A stretch of 64,000 nucleotides of DNA from Clarkia xantiana subsp. parviflora (lineage: Eukaryota > Streptophyta > Magnoliopsida > Myrtales > Onagraceae). This document shows positions 45,569 through 56,010 of the stretch, piece after piece (position 1 is the first letter of the stretch; every line of letters starts with the position of its first letter). Below the pieces are notes generated by a model that was not told where the DNA came from, ran no database searches, and was given only the letters and a program-made list of their open reading frames with translations. The DNA is taken from the NCBI GenBank assembly GCA_036873135.1, contig JAPTYO010000017.1, positions 11,594,001-11,658,000 on the forward strand, read 5' to 3'. Position numbers and translations under genes: made by a program.

Positions 45569-48283
45569 ATGTCTGGTAAGGGTTTCTTCTTTATTATATT
45601 GTTCGCATATCTTTTTCCTTCATCTCTGCTTAGTTTGTTCATAATTTCCCGGAAAACCCACTGTGCCTTTCCTTGCCATGGCTGATTTCAGACAGTGGAT
45701 CTAGTTCCGAGGGAAGAAAGCCCTTCAACTTCGACTATGCTCTGAACGAGATTTCCAGCACTGCGTACGATGCAGCTCTCCGGGAGGGATGCATCACCTC
45801 TACCTGGGAACCTCGTTTCCCGTATCCCTGGCCCCGCCCCTCGGGTAACCTTGAGGTTACCCGTCCCCGGAAAGGGGAGGTGTTTGTCTCTACGGGGCAA
45901 ATATCAGCGGGGATTAGGTTCCCTTTCTGTGGTAATCTGGTCGAGATGTGCCAGCGCTACAAGACGCATCCGACCACCTTCTCTCCCCACGCCATACGCT
46001 TGTGGATCCAGGTCCTCTGCTTCCGACAGAAGTGGGTTTACAGCCTCAAGCTCTTCAGGACCTTCTACAGGATGAAGTGCAACGAGGCGGGGGTTTGTGC
46101 CTTCTACCCCCGTATGCCGAAGTGGAACAAGACGCAACTCGGGTTGTGCAACTGGACCAATGACACCTGGAAGGTGGTCAAGGGTCGGGGACTCCTGGTC
46201 GATACAGGGTCCAATAACAGTGGGTGGAAGAGCAGCTACTTCTTCATCCAAAACTCCTCGATCCCGTGGCCCCGATGGGAGGTGGAAGCGGACTCTCCTC
46301 CCGCTTACCACACTTACACCGATGAATACTTCTAGACTCTTCAACTCATCCAGCTCTACCGATTGGGGGAGTCCTACACTCCCCTCGACGCCAATTCTCT
46401 CGTGGAGGGGGACCTGGTGAATGCCGGGATCCGACTCCTCGACATAGTCTCCGGGGGGCAGCTCTTCGACGGCCCCTCCAATATGGTTCCCTGGGTAAAT
46501 CTCTAACCTTTTTTTTTTACTGTTTGCAGCTAAGAAGGTATCCGTGCTGACCAATCTGATCCTTAAGTAGGGGGAGACCGACGCTGTCCGCCCTACGCGG
46601 AAGAGGAAGTCAGCCAAGAAGGCTGCTGCTCCATCGGGATCTCCTTCCGCGGAGCGGCCAAAGCGGAGCCGCGTGGAGGTGGACAAGCTCTTCGACGTCC
46701 AGACCGCTGAAGAAGGTAAAAAGCTCCGCCTCGCTATTAAATCGTACAGGAAGCTGGTTCCGAAGGAGTTGATTCCTTCGACCATGGAGGCCCGCATCGC
46801 CGATGTCAAACGTGTCCTCCGAGGGGAAACTCCTCGTGTCCTGAAGGCGGGCTACTATAACTACCGCGGGAAGGACCAATATGTCTCCCGACGCATTGTT
46901 TGGTGTAAGGGCTCTAATGAACTTCCTGATTACGTTTCTGAAGCCTCCTCTCGTCTTCTAGGTGCAGGTCACTAGGGGACTCCGTCGGGTGTTGGAGCCT
47001 CAGCAGGCGCACCACCTTCAGCAGGGGCGCCTCCTTCCGCGGGGGCACCACTATTCTCTGGTGGAGAGACCCAGATCGGCGAACAATTTCGTCGGGTGGA
47101 GAGCCTGGACTCCTCCGAGGAGACTGATGAGGGTGGCTCCCTTCGCCATCGTCGGAGGACGGGGCAGTCCCCGCTGAAACCAACCTCCAAGGGGCTGCCC
47201 CCTCGCCTTCTTCACGACAGCAGCGACAACCGTTGCCCATCCACGACTTCACTCCTTCCCCAGCCCGGGGTGGGTCGGAGGCACACCCCTCCACGACCCA
47301 AGTCGGCCCTTCTCCTCTTCCCATCGACGGGAGTTTTTACAAGGCCTTCGACCCCGCACAGGAGGATGCTCCCTGGACCCCGATCCAAACGCTGCAAGGG
47401 GTCCAGCTCCGACAAGGGTACACATATCCGGAGCTGGCTACACCTGGTAGCAGGCTCAATCCTGCCTTCTATGAGGTATCTGATCACCTTAGATCGGAAG
47501 GACATGCGCCGGGATGTACAGGAGATGTGCATGCGTCGGATAAAGGTAAGACTTTCACTTTTCTTTTCTTCATCCATAAGACCGGTTGCTCATCTACTAA
47601 TACTTCTTTTCCTTCCTTCGCAGGAGATGGGGGACATCAACCGTTCCATCGGGTACTTCTTCACCTTCGAGGAGGCCCCGGAGCAAGAGCGGGCGGTCAC
47701 GGCCAAGCTTAAGGAGGATCTCGCGGCCTCCGAGTCTTCGCAGGGAAAACTGGCCAAGGAGCAGGCCATCCTCGACCGAAAGACTCGGGACCTTCAAAAG
47801 CAGGTCCGTGACTTCGAGGGGCTCCTAAAGCGGGAGCGGCAGGTTGCTGAGGACAAGCTGGTCCTTGAGAAGAAGGCTCTGGAGGAGCAAGTTTCTGGGG
47901 TTCCCGCGCAGCTGGTCGCGGCCGAGACCAAGGGCCGGGAGGATTATCGGAGGTCCGAAGACTTCCAGGCTGATGCTGTAAAGTTCTTCAGCGCGGAGGT
48001 GGAGAATACCCTCTTCAATGCAGTTGAGGAACTCCACCTGGAGTATGGCGACGTCATCAACTTCGACAAGTCTCCTTCTCTCGCTCCCTTCGCGAAGAAG
48101 TACTTTGCTCTCTCGGAGGAGAGTGATGAGGGGAGCACTCCTGCGATTGTTGAAGACACAGCGGAGCCTCCAAGTGCTGACGCCCCGATAATCGACCCTC
48201 CAGCGGCTGAACCTGTGGAGCCTTCTGCCACAGACCTCGTGGACCCTGCTCCTGTTGATGCCGCCGACAAGGACCAAGCCTAA
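45569..48283 (+). pseudogene. Tat element antisense ORF (aORF), multi-exon (element A)
   Basis: Runs opposite to gag-pol. Exon 1 is seven bases (ATG TCT G, 45569-45575). A gtaagg...ttcag intron (45576-45691) joins in frame to exon 2 (45692-46494). Exon 2 holds a domain like the Pfam putative gypsy-type transposon family: SAGIRFPFCGNLVEM, FSPHAIRLWIQVLC, WKSSYFFIQNSSIPWPRWE. An in-frame TAG lies at 46333. Exon 3 (46530 on) is basic (TRKRKSAKKAAAPS), with a TAG at about 46565 and one or more frameshifts near 46975 and 47490. The last exon (47625 on) is a coiled coil rich in Lys, Glu, Gln and Leu (KEDLAASESSQGKLAKEQ) with an acidic Pro/Ala-rich tail ending at 48283. Introns at 46495 and 47549 fit GT-AG. 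The role of the protein is unknown. Confidence 0.75.
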
Positions 48284-48394
48284 CTTCTTTATCTTTAAAG
48301 TCCTTGTATTTCCCTCATTTTTGTAATCCTCGGGCCTTTGAGCCCTTATGAATATCAGACTTTCTTAGTTCCGATTTCCCATTGCACTTCTCAA

Positions 48395-48893
48395 AGCGAC
48401 TTTACTTACTTAAGGCGAGACCTCGACACTTAAGATATTTTCACACATCACTTAAGACGATTTAACTCCATGCACCACTTAAGGCGACTTTAACAACACT
48501 TAGAATAAATCTAAGAATCATGCATCACTCAAGACGACTTAATCTCGTGCATCACTTAAGGCGACTTTTTCTCGTGCATCACTTAAGACGACTTTTTCTC
48601 ATGTACCACTCAAGGCGACTTTTCTCGTGCACCACTCAAGGCGACTTTTCTCGTGCACCACTCAAGGCGACTTTTCTCGTGCACCACTCAAGGCGACTTT
48701 TCTCGTGCACCACTCAAGGCGACTTTTTCTCATGCACCACTCAAGGCGACTTTTCTCGTGCACCACTCAAGGCGACTTTTCTCGTGCACCACTCAAGGCG
48801 ACTTTTCTCGTGCACCACTCAAGGCGACTTTTCTCGTGCACCACTCAAGGCGACTTTTCTCGTGCACCACTCAAGGTGACTAAATAACGTTTA
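48395..48893. repeat. Tandem array in element A, 26-bp unit
   Basis: The core ctcgtgcaccactcaagg plus cgactttt repeats about ten times almost identically at 48610-48890, with older diverged units (acttaagRcgact) before it. It lies between the convergent aORF and pol genes. It is open in several frames, but this is a consequence of the repeat. Confidence 0.92.
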
Positions 48894-48985
48894 GAATAAA
48901 TCTAAGGATAATTCTGATCGGAAGAAACCTCTAGATTCATTGATGGCATGAAATTTGCTTACATCGAATCAAACGATAAATAATT

Positions 48986-49517
48986 GGGTTAATAACTACA
49001 AAATTGTCCAAGGTTTACCCTATGTTAAAATTAGGTGTCTAAAGTTTGAAATGTTAAAATGGACTGTCCCAAGTTTCATTTTTGTTGAAATTTGGTGTCT
49101 TTGTGCGTTTTTTCATCTCCATTCAATCATTTTCATCAACCCACCAACCCAATCATAATCCATCACTCTTTACTTTTCACAAAATCGTCAAATTTCACCT
49201 AAAAATTGAATATTAAAAAAAAGTTTCTAAAAGAGTGTTGTGGAGCCATTTTCCAAGGACAATAGAGCGAGATTTACTTGCCTGGATGTGACCAACTTTT
49301 TAGGTGACGGTCCCGGCAAGATGACGAGAAGGGAATGTGTATGAGAGCTCGAATTTGACAAACGGTTTCGTCGGAATTGACTTCTATAAATTAATCACAC
49401 CGAGACACCAAATTTCAACAAAAATGAAACTTGGGACACTCCATTTTAACATTTCAAACTTCAGACACCTAATTTTAACATAGGGTAAACCTTGGACAGT
49501 TTTTTAGTTATTAACCC
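48986..49517. mobile_element. Non-autonomous Mutator-like element, 532 bp, inside element A
   Basis: Arms start gggttaataactacaaaatt and end in the inverse, and pair for about 130 bp (including ccaaggtttaccctatgtta). A perfect 9-bp target duplication (taaataatt) lies at 48977-48985 and 49518-49526. There is no ORF. It inserted into the tandem-repeat region of element A, so it is younger than that element. Confidence 0.92.
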
Positions 49518-49526
49518 TAAATAATT

Positions 49527-49631
49527 TACACCACTTAAGGCGATTTTACATCGGGCACCACTTAAGGCGACTTTTCATCGGGCACCACTTAAGGCGACTT
49601 TTCATCGGGCACCACTTAAGGCGACTTTTCA
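49527..49631. repeat. Second part of the element A tandem array, 27-bp unit
   Basis: caccacttaaggcgacttt plus tcatcggg repeats four times. It is the continuation of the 48.4-48.9 kb array beyond the inserted Mutator-like element and ends at the pol stop codon. Confidence 0.88.
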
Positions 49632-51125
49632 TCAAGCATGAAATTTCTTCAAGTGTTCGCCACTAAAAGAATGCTTCAATGCTCTGCCATCGAGGTCATC
49701 CAACTTGTACGCATTCAGAGCTGACATCCCCACGACCTTATAGGGTCCTTCCCATTTTAGTGACATCTTGTTGATTCGATCCAAAAGGGTAAACTCGTTG
49801 CGACGCCAAACCAGCTCCCCGACGAAGAATTATCTGGACTTAACTCGCCGATTGTAATACCTGGCCGTCGCCAAACGCATCCGAGCTTGTACTTCGTCGG
49901 CTTCCCGCCTCTTCTCTTCGAGCAAGTCCAAATCCAGACGTCTCATTTCATCTTTCGTCAAAGGCTCGTAATATCTCATCCGATGGGATGCCACAGCTAC
50001 CTCCACGGGAGCAACAGCCTCCGTGCCATAAACAAGGCCAAACGGAGTCTCCCCAGTTGATCGTTTGGGTGTCGTTCTAACAGCCCAAAGCACGTTTTCC
50101 AGCTCGTTCAGCCATTTGCCCTTCAAGGCATAGACCCTTTTCTTCTGGCCATCCATCACGATTTTGTTGGCCGATTCCACCTGGCCATTAGTCTGAGCAT
50201 GGCGGACAGAGGCTGTCCGATGCTCGATGTTCAACTCCTCCAGATACTCTTTCACCTGAGACCCGTTAAACGGTGGATCATTGTCGCTGATCACCACCTT
50301 AGGAATCCCGTATCTGGATACAATATGAGTCTGGAGAAATTTGACGATCTGGTTCCCCGTCGTCTTGGCCAAAGCCTTTGCTTCTATCCATTTCGAAAAA
50401 TAATCGATAGCTACAAGCAAATACTTACACTGACCTTGTGCTTGCGGAAGAGGCCCCATCAAGTCGATGCCCCACTGCGAGAAGGGCCAAGCGCTCTTGA
50501 TGGATGTCAGATTAGCATCCGGAGCCACAATACTCGGGGCGTACCTCTGGCACGCGTCACAGGATCGGACCAACGCCGTCGCCTCCTTGCTCATTGTAGG
50601 CCAATAATAGCCCAAGTTCAGAACCTTCCGCATAATGGATCGGGCTCCTTCGTGACAAGCCGCGACTCCTTCGTGTACCTCCCTCAGGATTCGACTTGTG
50701 TCGGGCTCAGCCACACACTTCAAGTACGGAGTCGAGAACCAGCCCTTCTTATATAGCTGATTGTCCAGCATCACGTAATTAACCGCGATCCGACGTATCC
50801 TGTCAGCTATTACTTCATTATCGGGGACTGCCCCCGTAGTCAGGTACGCGACTATCGGGGTCATCCAAGTGGGCTCCTCCTCCGATCCTGCTTCAATAGC
50901 ACACATCTGTGTCGGGTCGGTGGTCGACAAGATTACCTTTTCCAAGAAGTGCACCTTCCGATTTTCCTCCAAGGGTGCCCCCAGGGAAAATTTGTTCAAG
51001 GCATCTGCCTCCACGTTTTCCTCCCTCGGGATCGCCTCGATGTCGAAGCTTTTAAAGCTCTCCTTCAAGACTTGCACCTCGCGAAGGTACTTCCTCATCA
51101 TCGGGCTCTTCGCCTCGTATCGCCC
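49632..51125 (-). pseudogene. Tat integrase (element A)
   Basis: C-terminal part of Pol. The zinc module is HEGVAACHEGARS with CDACQ (HHCC). The core has WGIDLMGPLP (Asp), VISDNDPPFNG (Asp) and TNGQVESANK (Glu), so the DDE triad is complete. A TAA at 49830-49832 replaces the Gln expected before FFVGELVWRR, and the frame then continues through the GPY/F-type module (KWEGPYKVVG) to the natural stop at 49632-49634. The enzyme would insert element cDNA. Another stop (TAA at 51126-51128) separates it from RNase H. Confidence 0.9.
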
Positions 51126-51720
51126 TTAAACCTGGTTCACAATCAGGGCCGCGTCACACTTCACTCTCAAGTGAGTACCTCCCGTACCTTTAGCAATTTT
51201 CAGGCCCGTGATAAGAGCCTCGTACTCAGCTTCGTTGTTCGTGGCCCTAAATGTTAAGGCCAAAGCATATCGCAGCGGCTCACCTCCGCCTGGTGGTATC
51301 AATACAAACCCTGCTCCTGATCCATCTGAACTCGAGGAGCCATCCACGTACATCTCCCAAGTATTTTCCTCGTTTGGCTGTTCTGATTGCTCTGCCATCT
51401 CTGGTTGTTCTGCTGTCGGGACCTCCATTGTTGCCCCCTCTACAGGGCCCGCTTCTTCCAGATCGGGGGCTGTAGACTCTGCTATGAAATCCGCCAATGC
51501 CTGGCCCTTAATAGCAGTTCTCGGAGCAAAGTGTATGCGAAACTCAATAAGCTCGACTGCCCATTTCACTAATCTCCCCGACGCATCAGGTCGGTTCAAA
51601 AAATGCTTCAGATGCTGGTTCGTCAACACAGTGATCTCATGTGCATGGAAGTAAGGCATCAGCTTCCGAGCAGTAATAATCAACGCAAAGAGATACTTCT
51701 ACACGGCGGGATAATTCATT
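51126..51720 (-). pseudogene. Tat RNase H pair (element A)
   Basis: The end of the first, degenerate RNase H (KLMPYFHAHEITVLTNQHL, then FRIHFAPRTAIKGQALADF) is followed by a second, archaeal-type RNase H: WEMYVDGSSSSDGSGAGF (catalytic Asp), NNEAEYEALITGLKIA (Glu) and LRVKCDAALIVNQV (Asp). Two RNase H domains in this order are characteristic of the Tat lineage. The frame changes by one base near 51700, and a TAG follows there. Confidence 0.88.
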
Positions 51721-52482
51721 TCAGATTTGGCTTACATAATAGACGGGGACTTGATTACCCTCGACAACCTTCACTAATACAGAGCTAATGGCAAATTCAG
51801 AAACAGCCAAGTAAAGATAGAGCAGCTCGCCTGGGGCTGATTTCGCTAATGGCGGGAGGGTGCGAAGGTGCTGCTTGAGTGCCTGGAACGCCTCTTCACA
51901 CTTGGCAGTCCACTCAAATTTTTTGTTGGCCCTCAGGACTTCAAAAAATGGCATTGATCGGTCACTCGCTTTGGACAGGAAGCGATTCATTACAGCCAGT
52001 CGGCCATTCAGCACTTGCACCTCCCGATGGTTTATCGGGGACTGCATCTCCTCGATCACCCTTAGCTTCTCGGGGTTCACCTCAATTCCTCTTTGGCTCA
52101 CCATAAAGCCCAGAAACTTCCCCGAGTGGACTCCGAAGGCACATTTTGTCGGGTTCAAGCGAACCTGATGAAGTCTCATCCGCTCAAACGTCGTGGCTAG
52201 GTTGTGCACATGATCCTTAGCTTGTCGGGACTTCACCAGCATATCATCCACGTAAGCCTCCATGGTCTTCCCCAGCATATCTCCGAACAGCTTGTTCACC
52301 ATCCGCTGGTAGGTTGCCCCAGCATTAATTAGTCCGAAAGGCATGACATCGTAATGATAGATGTCGCTATCAGCATAAAAGGCAGTGTGGGGGGCGTCTT
52401 CCTTAGCCATCTTGATCTGGTTATAGCCCGAGTACGCATCCATGAAGCTCAACAGCTCATGTCCCGACGTGGCATCCACTAG
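51721..52482 (-). pseudogene. Tat reverse transcriptase core (element A)
   Basis: DATSGHELLSFMDAYSGYNQI carries the first catalytic Asp region, FGLINAGATYQRMVN the next, and AYVDDMLVKS the YVDD motif. FLGFMVSQRGIEVNPEK and the thumb follow, then the start of the first RNase H, in which the usual Asp-Ala-Ser is YLAVSE, so that RNase H is degenerate as in other Tat elements. A TAG at 52480-52482 cuts it from the upstream part; related proteins have Gln there, a C-to-T change. Confidence 0.9.
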
Positions 52483-53565
52483 CTAGTCGATTCTCGGGAG
52501 TGGGTAACAATCCTTCGGGCAAGCCTTATTCAGGTCGCGGAAATAAACACACATCCGCCACTTCCCATTGCTCTTCTTCACCAGCACCGGGTTAGCAACC
52601 CAAGTCTGGAATCGGGGCTCCTTGATAAACCTAGCATCGAGCAACCTGCCCACCTCCTGCTGGATCGCGATCCTCTTGTCTGTGCCCCTCTGACGTCTTT
52701 TCTGTGCGATAGGTTTGATCGCGGGATCGATCTTCAACTCGTGTACGATCACATCGGGGCTGATTCCTGGCATGTCACTCGGAGACCAGGCGAACAGCTC
52801 CTTGAACTCCTTCATTAGATCGATCAATTCTCGGGCTGTCTCCTCGGTCAGAGCAGACCCGATTTTCACCTTCCTCTGAGGCCCGTCAATCTCGACCTCC
52901 TTCAAGTCCTCTACGGGGGCGGGACGCCCAAACTCCTCTCTAGGATCAGCATCTGTCTGGAGGACAGTCATAGCCTCTCGTCTTTTCCTTCGGGTGGCGT
53001 TAACATAACATTTCATGGAAGCCACCTGGTCGCCCTTGACCTCTCCGACTCCATGGTCAGTCGGGAATTTCATCTTCTGGTGCACAGTCGAGGCAACTGC
53101 CATCAGGGGGTTGATGGTAGTTCTCCCGATAATCGCGTTGTAGGTCCCCGCGGACTCAACTACCACAAACTCCACGTTCCTCCTCTCTGATTTCCACCCA
53201 CTACCAAACTCCACTGGTAAGGTGATTACTCCTAGCGGATAGGAGATAAGGCCAGAGAATCCGACCATCGGGAAGTTTGCCTCCTTCAGGTCCTTCTTCG
53301 TTTTCCCCATGGTCTCCGGCGCATCCATGAACAGAATATCGGAGGAGCTCCCTCCATCGATCAGAATCCGCTTCATCTCGTATCCATCCACATCCAAGGT
53401 CACGACCAGAGCGTCATTGTGTGGAGTCTCCACGCCTACGAGATCCTCCGACGAAAAGGAGATCACCATCTCTTCCTTCAGGGTCCAGGATCGTGACCTC
53501 TTACCCAGCACTACAACAGTGGGAATTCTAGAGGCATAAACCTCCCGGGAGGACGATGTATCACC
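52483..53565 (-). pseudogene. Tat protease and N-terminal reverse transcriptase (element A)
   Basis: The retropepsin-like domain has RILIDGGSSSDILFMD (Asp-Gly-Gly in the active site, common in Tat elements) and YNAIIGRTTINPLMAV near its end. The linker contains ELFAWSPSDMPGISPDVI, and the RT fingers follow (EVGRLLDARFIKE, VANPVLVKKSNGKWRMCV, CYPLPRID). It is in the same frame as gag, separated only by TGA at 53566-53568. Confidence 0.88.
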
Positions 53566-55251
53566 TCACGCGGCAAATCCTCCGTGAATCACATTGATAG
53601 TGCCCCGCTTCTCCTTATGGGCACCAGAAGACTCCGGGTCAGACCTCTTCTTCTTTGGGGACCGATCGCGGGATCGGGAACGGGACCGTGATCGGGATCG
53701 GGAACGGGACCGTGATCGGGATCGAGAACGGGATCGGCACCGCTTCTCCCCGACAAACTCCTTAAGCTTCCCCTTATGTATCAGCTTTTCGATCTCCTTC
53801 TTCAGCTCCCGACAATGGTTGGTGTCGTGACCATTTGCGCGATGAAATCGACAGTAGCGATCGGTGCGGGATCCCAAAAATTCTCCTTCCTTCTTCGGAG
53901 GGTACCTGGAGATACCCTGTCGTTCTATGACCGTTAACACCTCCGCCATAGAGCTGTTGAGAGGAATGTCACGATCCTCCCGCCTGTCCTTCTTCGAGGA
54001 ACGCTTATCATCCCTTCGATCAGAGCGACCTCGATTCCGACTGCTCTCGGATTTATCTTTCGACTTACGATCGTCCAAGGGTTTGACCAACTGCTTTCCC
54101 TTATTTGACTTCGGGGGCTCAAGCTCTCCAGCGGCTATCTTCGAATCCTGGACATCGATTTGCCGCTTCACCCTCTTCTGAAACGCCTCCATGTTCCACA
54201 CAGCCTTCTCAGCCACGCTGTGCATCAAGTCGGAACCGTAGGGGGCTGTTAGGTTCCGAATGAAGGTACGGATGGTTTCACCCTCCGAAATCTCCTCGTC
54301 AATCTCCGCCACGCTGGCCGTGTATCGCTGGTAATAATGCGCCAGCGACTCATCGGGCCTCTGTACCACCTGGGTCAGGGACCTCACACTCTTCAATAGA
54401 CGTCTGCGACCCTGGTACTGCTGAATAAAGCGGTCGTGCATATCAGCCCAGCAAGTGATGCAGCCTGGGGGCAGACTGAAGAACCAGGTCAGGGCTCTCT
54501 CACCAAGTGTGTTCGGGAACAGCGTACACACGATATCTTCATTCGGGGCTCTGCCCAGACACGCCATAAGGTGCTTCTGGACATGACGAACCAGATCTCC
54601 CTCGCCATCATACTTCTTAATCGTAGGGATACCCAGCCCTGGCGGGGCGAGGGTGTCTATGAGTCGAGGAACGAAGGGATGGGTGGATCGATCCCTCAGC
54701 TCCGACACCAGTGGCTTCTGCTCTCCCATGCAGATGTTCACGATTTTCACCACTTGATCGGGGGTGATGGGACCATTAAGGGGAATCGTTCTATGCTGCA
54801 CTGGTCCTAGCCCATCAACCACAAATCGTTCGGGTTGAGCGGACTCCCTACTCCTGCCCTGGCTTCGGGGCTTAACCTCTCGCACATTCTGAACCTCTGC
54901 TGGTGGGGGAGCTTCCTCTTCTAGTGGGGGCATCTCCTCTTGCCTCCTCGCAGCCTCCCTCAGATCTAAGAGAGCCTCCACGGCTGCCAAAAACATCGGC
55001 ATGGCCTCCGCCACAGCCCTCGTCAGGTTCGCATTTGGGGGAGCCTCCTGCTCCCTATTCCCCTGGTGTTGAGCAGCAGTATCTTCAGGAGCTTCATTAT
55101 GCCCCCCTGTCCGGGAGACCTCCGCGGAGAGGTTCTGGTCTTCAGCATGCTCCGGTGGTGAATTCAAAGTCGTCCCAGCAGGATGACGGGAACCACCAGA
55201 TTGTCCTTGTCTTCTTTGCTTGCCAGCCGCCATTGAATGAGTAGAAGGCAT
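53566..55251 (-). pseudogene. Tat Gag with Arg/Ser repeat tail (element A)
   Basis: 561 codons, ATG at 55251. The N-terminal third is Pro/Glu/Ala-rich. The Gag capsid domain is at about residues 215-350 (LTWFFSLPPGCITCWADMHD, SLAHYYQRYTASVAEID, FIRNLTAPYGSD). A Lys/Arg/Asp/Ser-rich stretch follows, then a zinc-knuckle variant CRFHRANGHDTNHC (C-x2-H-x4-H-x4-C), typical of this lineage. About eleven Arg-Ser dipeptides and RDRSPKKKRS come next. The frame ends GGFAA-TGA, and the following codons continue in frame into protease, so the stop is probably a mutation within a Gag-Pol fusion. Confidence 0.9.
53660..53748 (-). repeat. Arg-Ser coding minisatellite in gag
   Basis: Short gatcgg/gaacggg/gaccgt units give alternating Arg and Ser codons on the minus strand over about 90 bp. 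Confidence 0.88.
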
Positions 55252-55268
55252 ATCAGCTTTTTGTTACG

Positions 55269-55286
55269 TTCCCACAGACGGCGCCA
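55269..55286 (-). other. Primer binding site of element A
   Basis: The minus strand reads TGGCGCCGTCTGTGGGAA one base after the LTR. The first nine bases match the 3' end of plant tRNA-Asp; the rest does not, so the exact tRNA is open. Confidence 0.8.
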
Positions 55287-55287
55287 A

Positions 55288-56005
55288 TGTTGGATCACGG
55301 TGGAACTCCGGTACGATCTTTGACGGCGGTCCTAGCTCCTTCGCCCCACGCAATCCTGCAAAGAGGGGATAGATCGGGCAGTGACCCAGAATCCCTCTCC
55401 GATGCTTAAATGAGTATCTCGTACGGCCTGGCAAGCAGTAATCTCAAGTAGCGTATCTCAAAACGTAATGTGATCTGAGGTAACCTCTGCCCTTTTATAG
55501 GCGGAGAGGTACCTCAGTTACCTGGTGAACCGTTGGGGTGGTTAGCCCATATTCCGCGTATCTCGGGTACGATCCCGCCTATCTAGGCCATGATCTCGCT
55601 TATCTCGGTTACGCCCCGCGTATCTCGGCCACGCTCCGCGTATCTCAGCCACGCTCCGCATATCTCGGCCATGCCCCGCGTATCTCGGCCTCAACCTCTG
55701 ATAGCAAGTCCCGATCAATATCGGGGACTCCAGAGTTATCTCATTGTGTCACCGCTCGGGGCCCCTCGTCATCGTGACAGGGCCAATCATTCTTAGGGAT
55801 TCATCATCGGGGTCTACTTAAAGGCATTTCATCGGGAGCTTCCAGCTCACCTATCGGGACCGACTCTGTCGGGACCTTTCATCATCGGGACTCCCTCTGT
55901 CGGGACCCTTCACCTGGGTCATCTTGACCTCCATTGAAGGCCCTGTAGCCCTATTCACCGTTTGCTCGCTGTTAAAGGGCCTAACGGCCACAGCGAAGCC
56001 CATAA
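55288..56005 (-). repeat. 5' LTR of element A
   Basis: 718 bp, same length as the left LTR. The terminal CA is mutated to AA at 56004-56005. The attcc duplication follows at once. Confidence 0.93.
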
Positions 56006-56010
56006 ATTCC

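Larger units (their letters stand above)
44303..56005 (-). mobile_element. Complete Ty3/gypsy Tat-lineage retrotransposon (element A), 11.7 kb
   Basis: Two 718-bp LTRs (44303-45020 and 55288-56005) are flanked by a perfect 5-bp target duplication (attcc, 44298-44302 and 56006-56010). Minus-strand order: 5' LTR, primer site, gag, protease, RT, a degenerate RNase H, a second RNase H, integrase, tandem repeats, antisense ORF on the plus strand, polypurine tract, 3' LTR. Two RNase H domains and an antisense extra ORF are hallmarks of the Tat lineage. By eye the LTRs differ at roughly 16 of 718 sites (about 2%), which suggests a fairly recent insertion. Several stops and shifts make it non-autonomous now. 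Confidence 0.92.

Noticed and set aside
47096..48283. One continuous 395-codon ORF at the end of the element A antisense gene
   Set aside because: Its middle reads through a clear GT-AG intron (47549-47624), and its first part is out of frame with the protein-like reading. Only the last exon is accepted.
48520..48887. Overlapping repetitive ORFs (HHSRRLFSCTTQGDF pattern)
   Set aside because: They are the 26-bp tandem array read in several frames; no start context and no constraint.
49830..53568. Targeted C-to-T hypermutation of pol
   Set aside because: Two stops (52480, 49830) fit C-to-T changes of Gln codons and the TGA at 53566 might, but those at 51126 and near 51692 need other changes. 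Too few to claim a bias.
49632..55251. Idea that element A was already dead when it inserted because of its many stops
   Set aside because: With about 2% LTR divergence, roughly 60 substitutions are expected in 5.6 kb of coding sequence, and about three to four of these would make stops. Five stops and one shift are compatible with decay after insertion.
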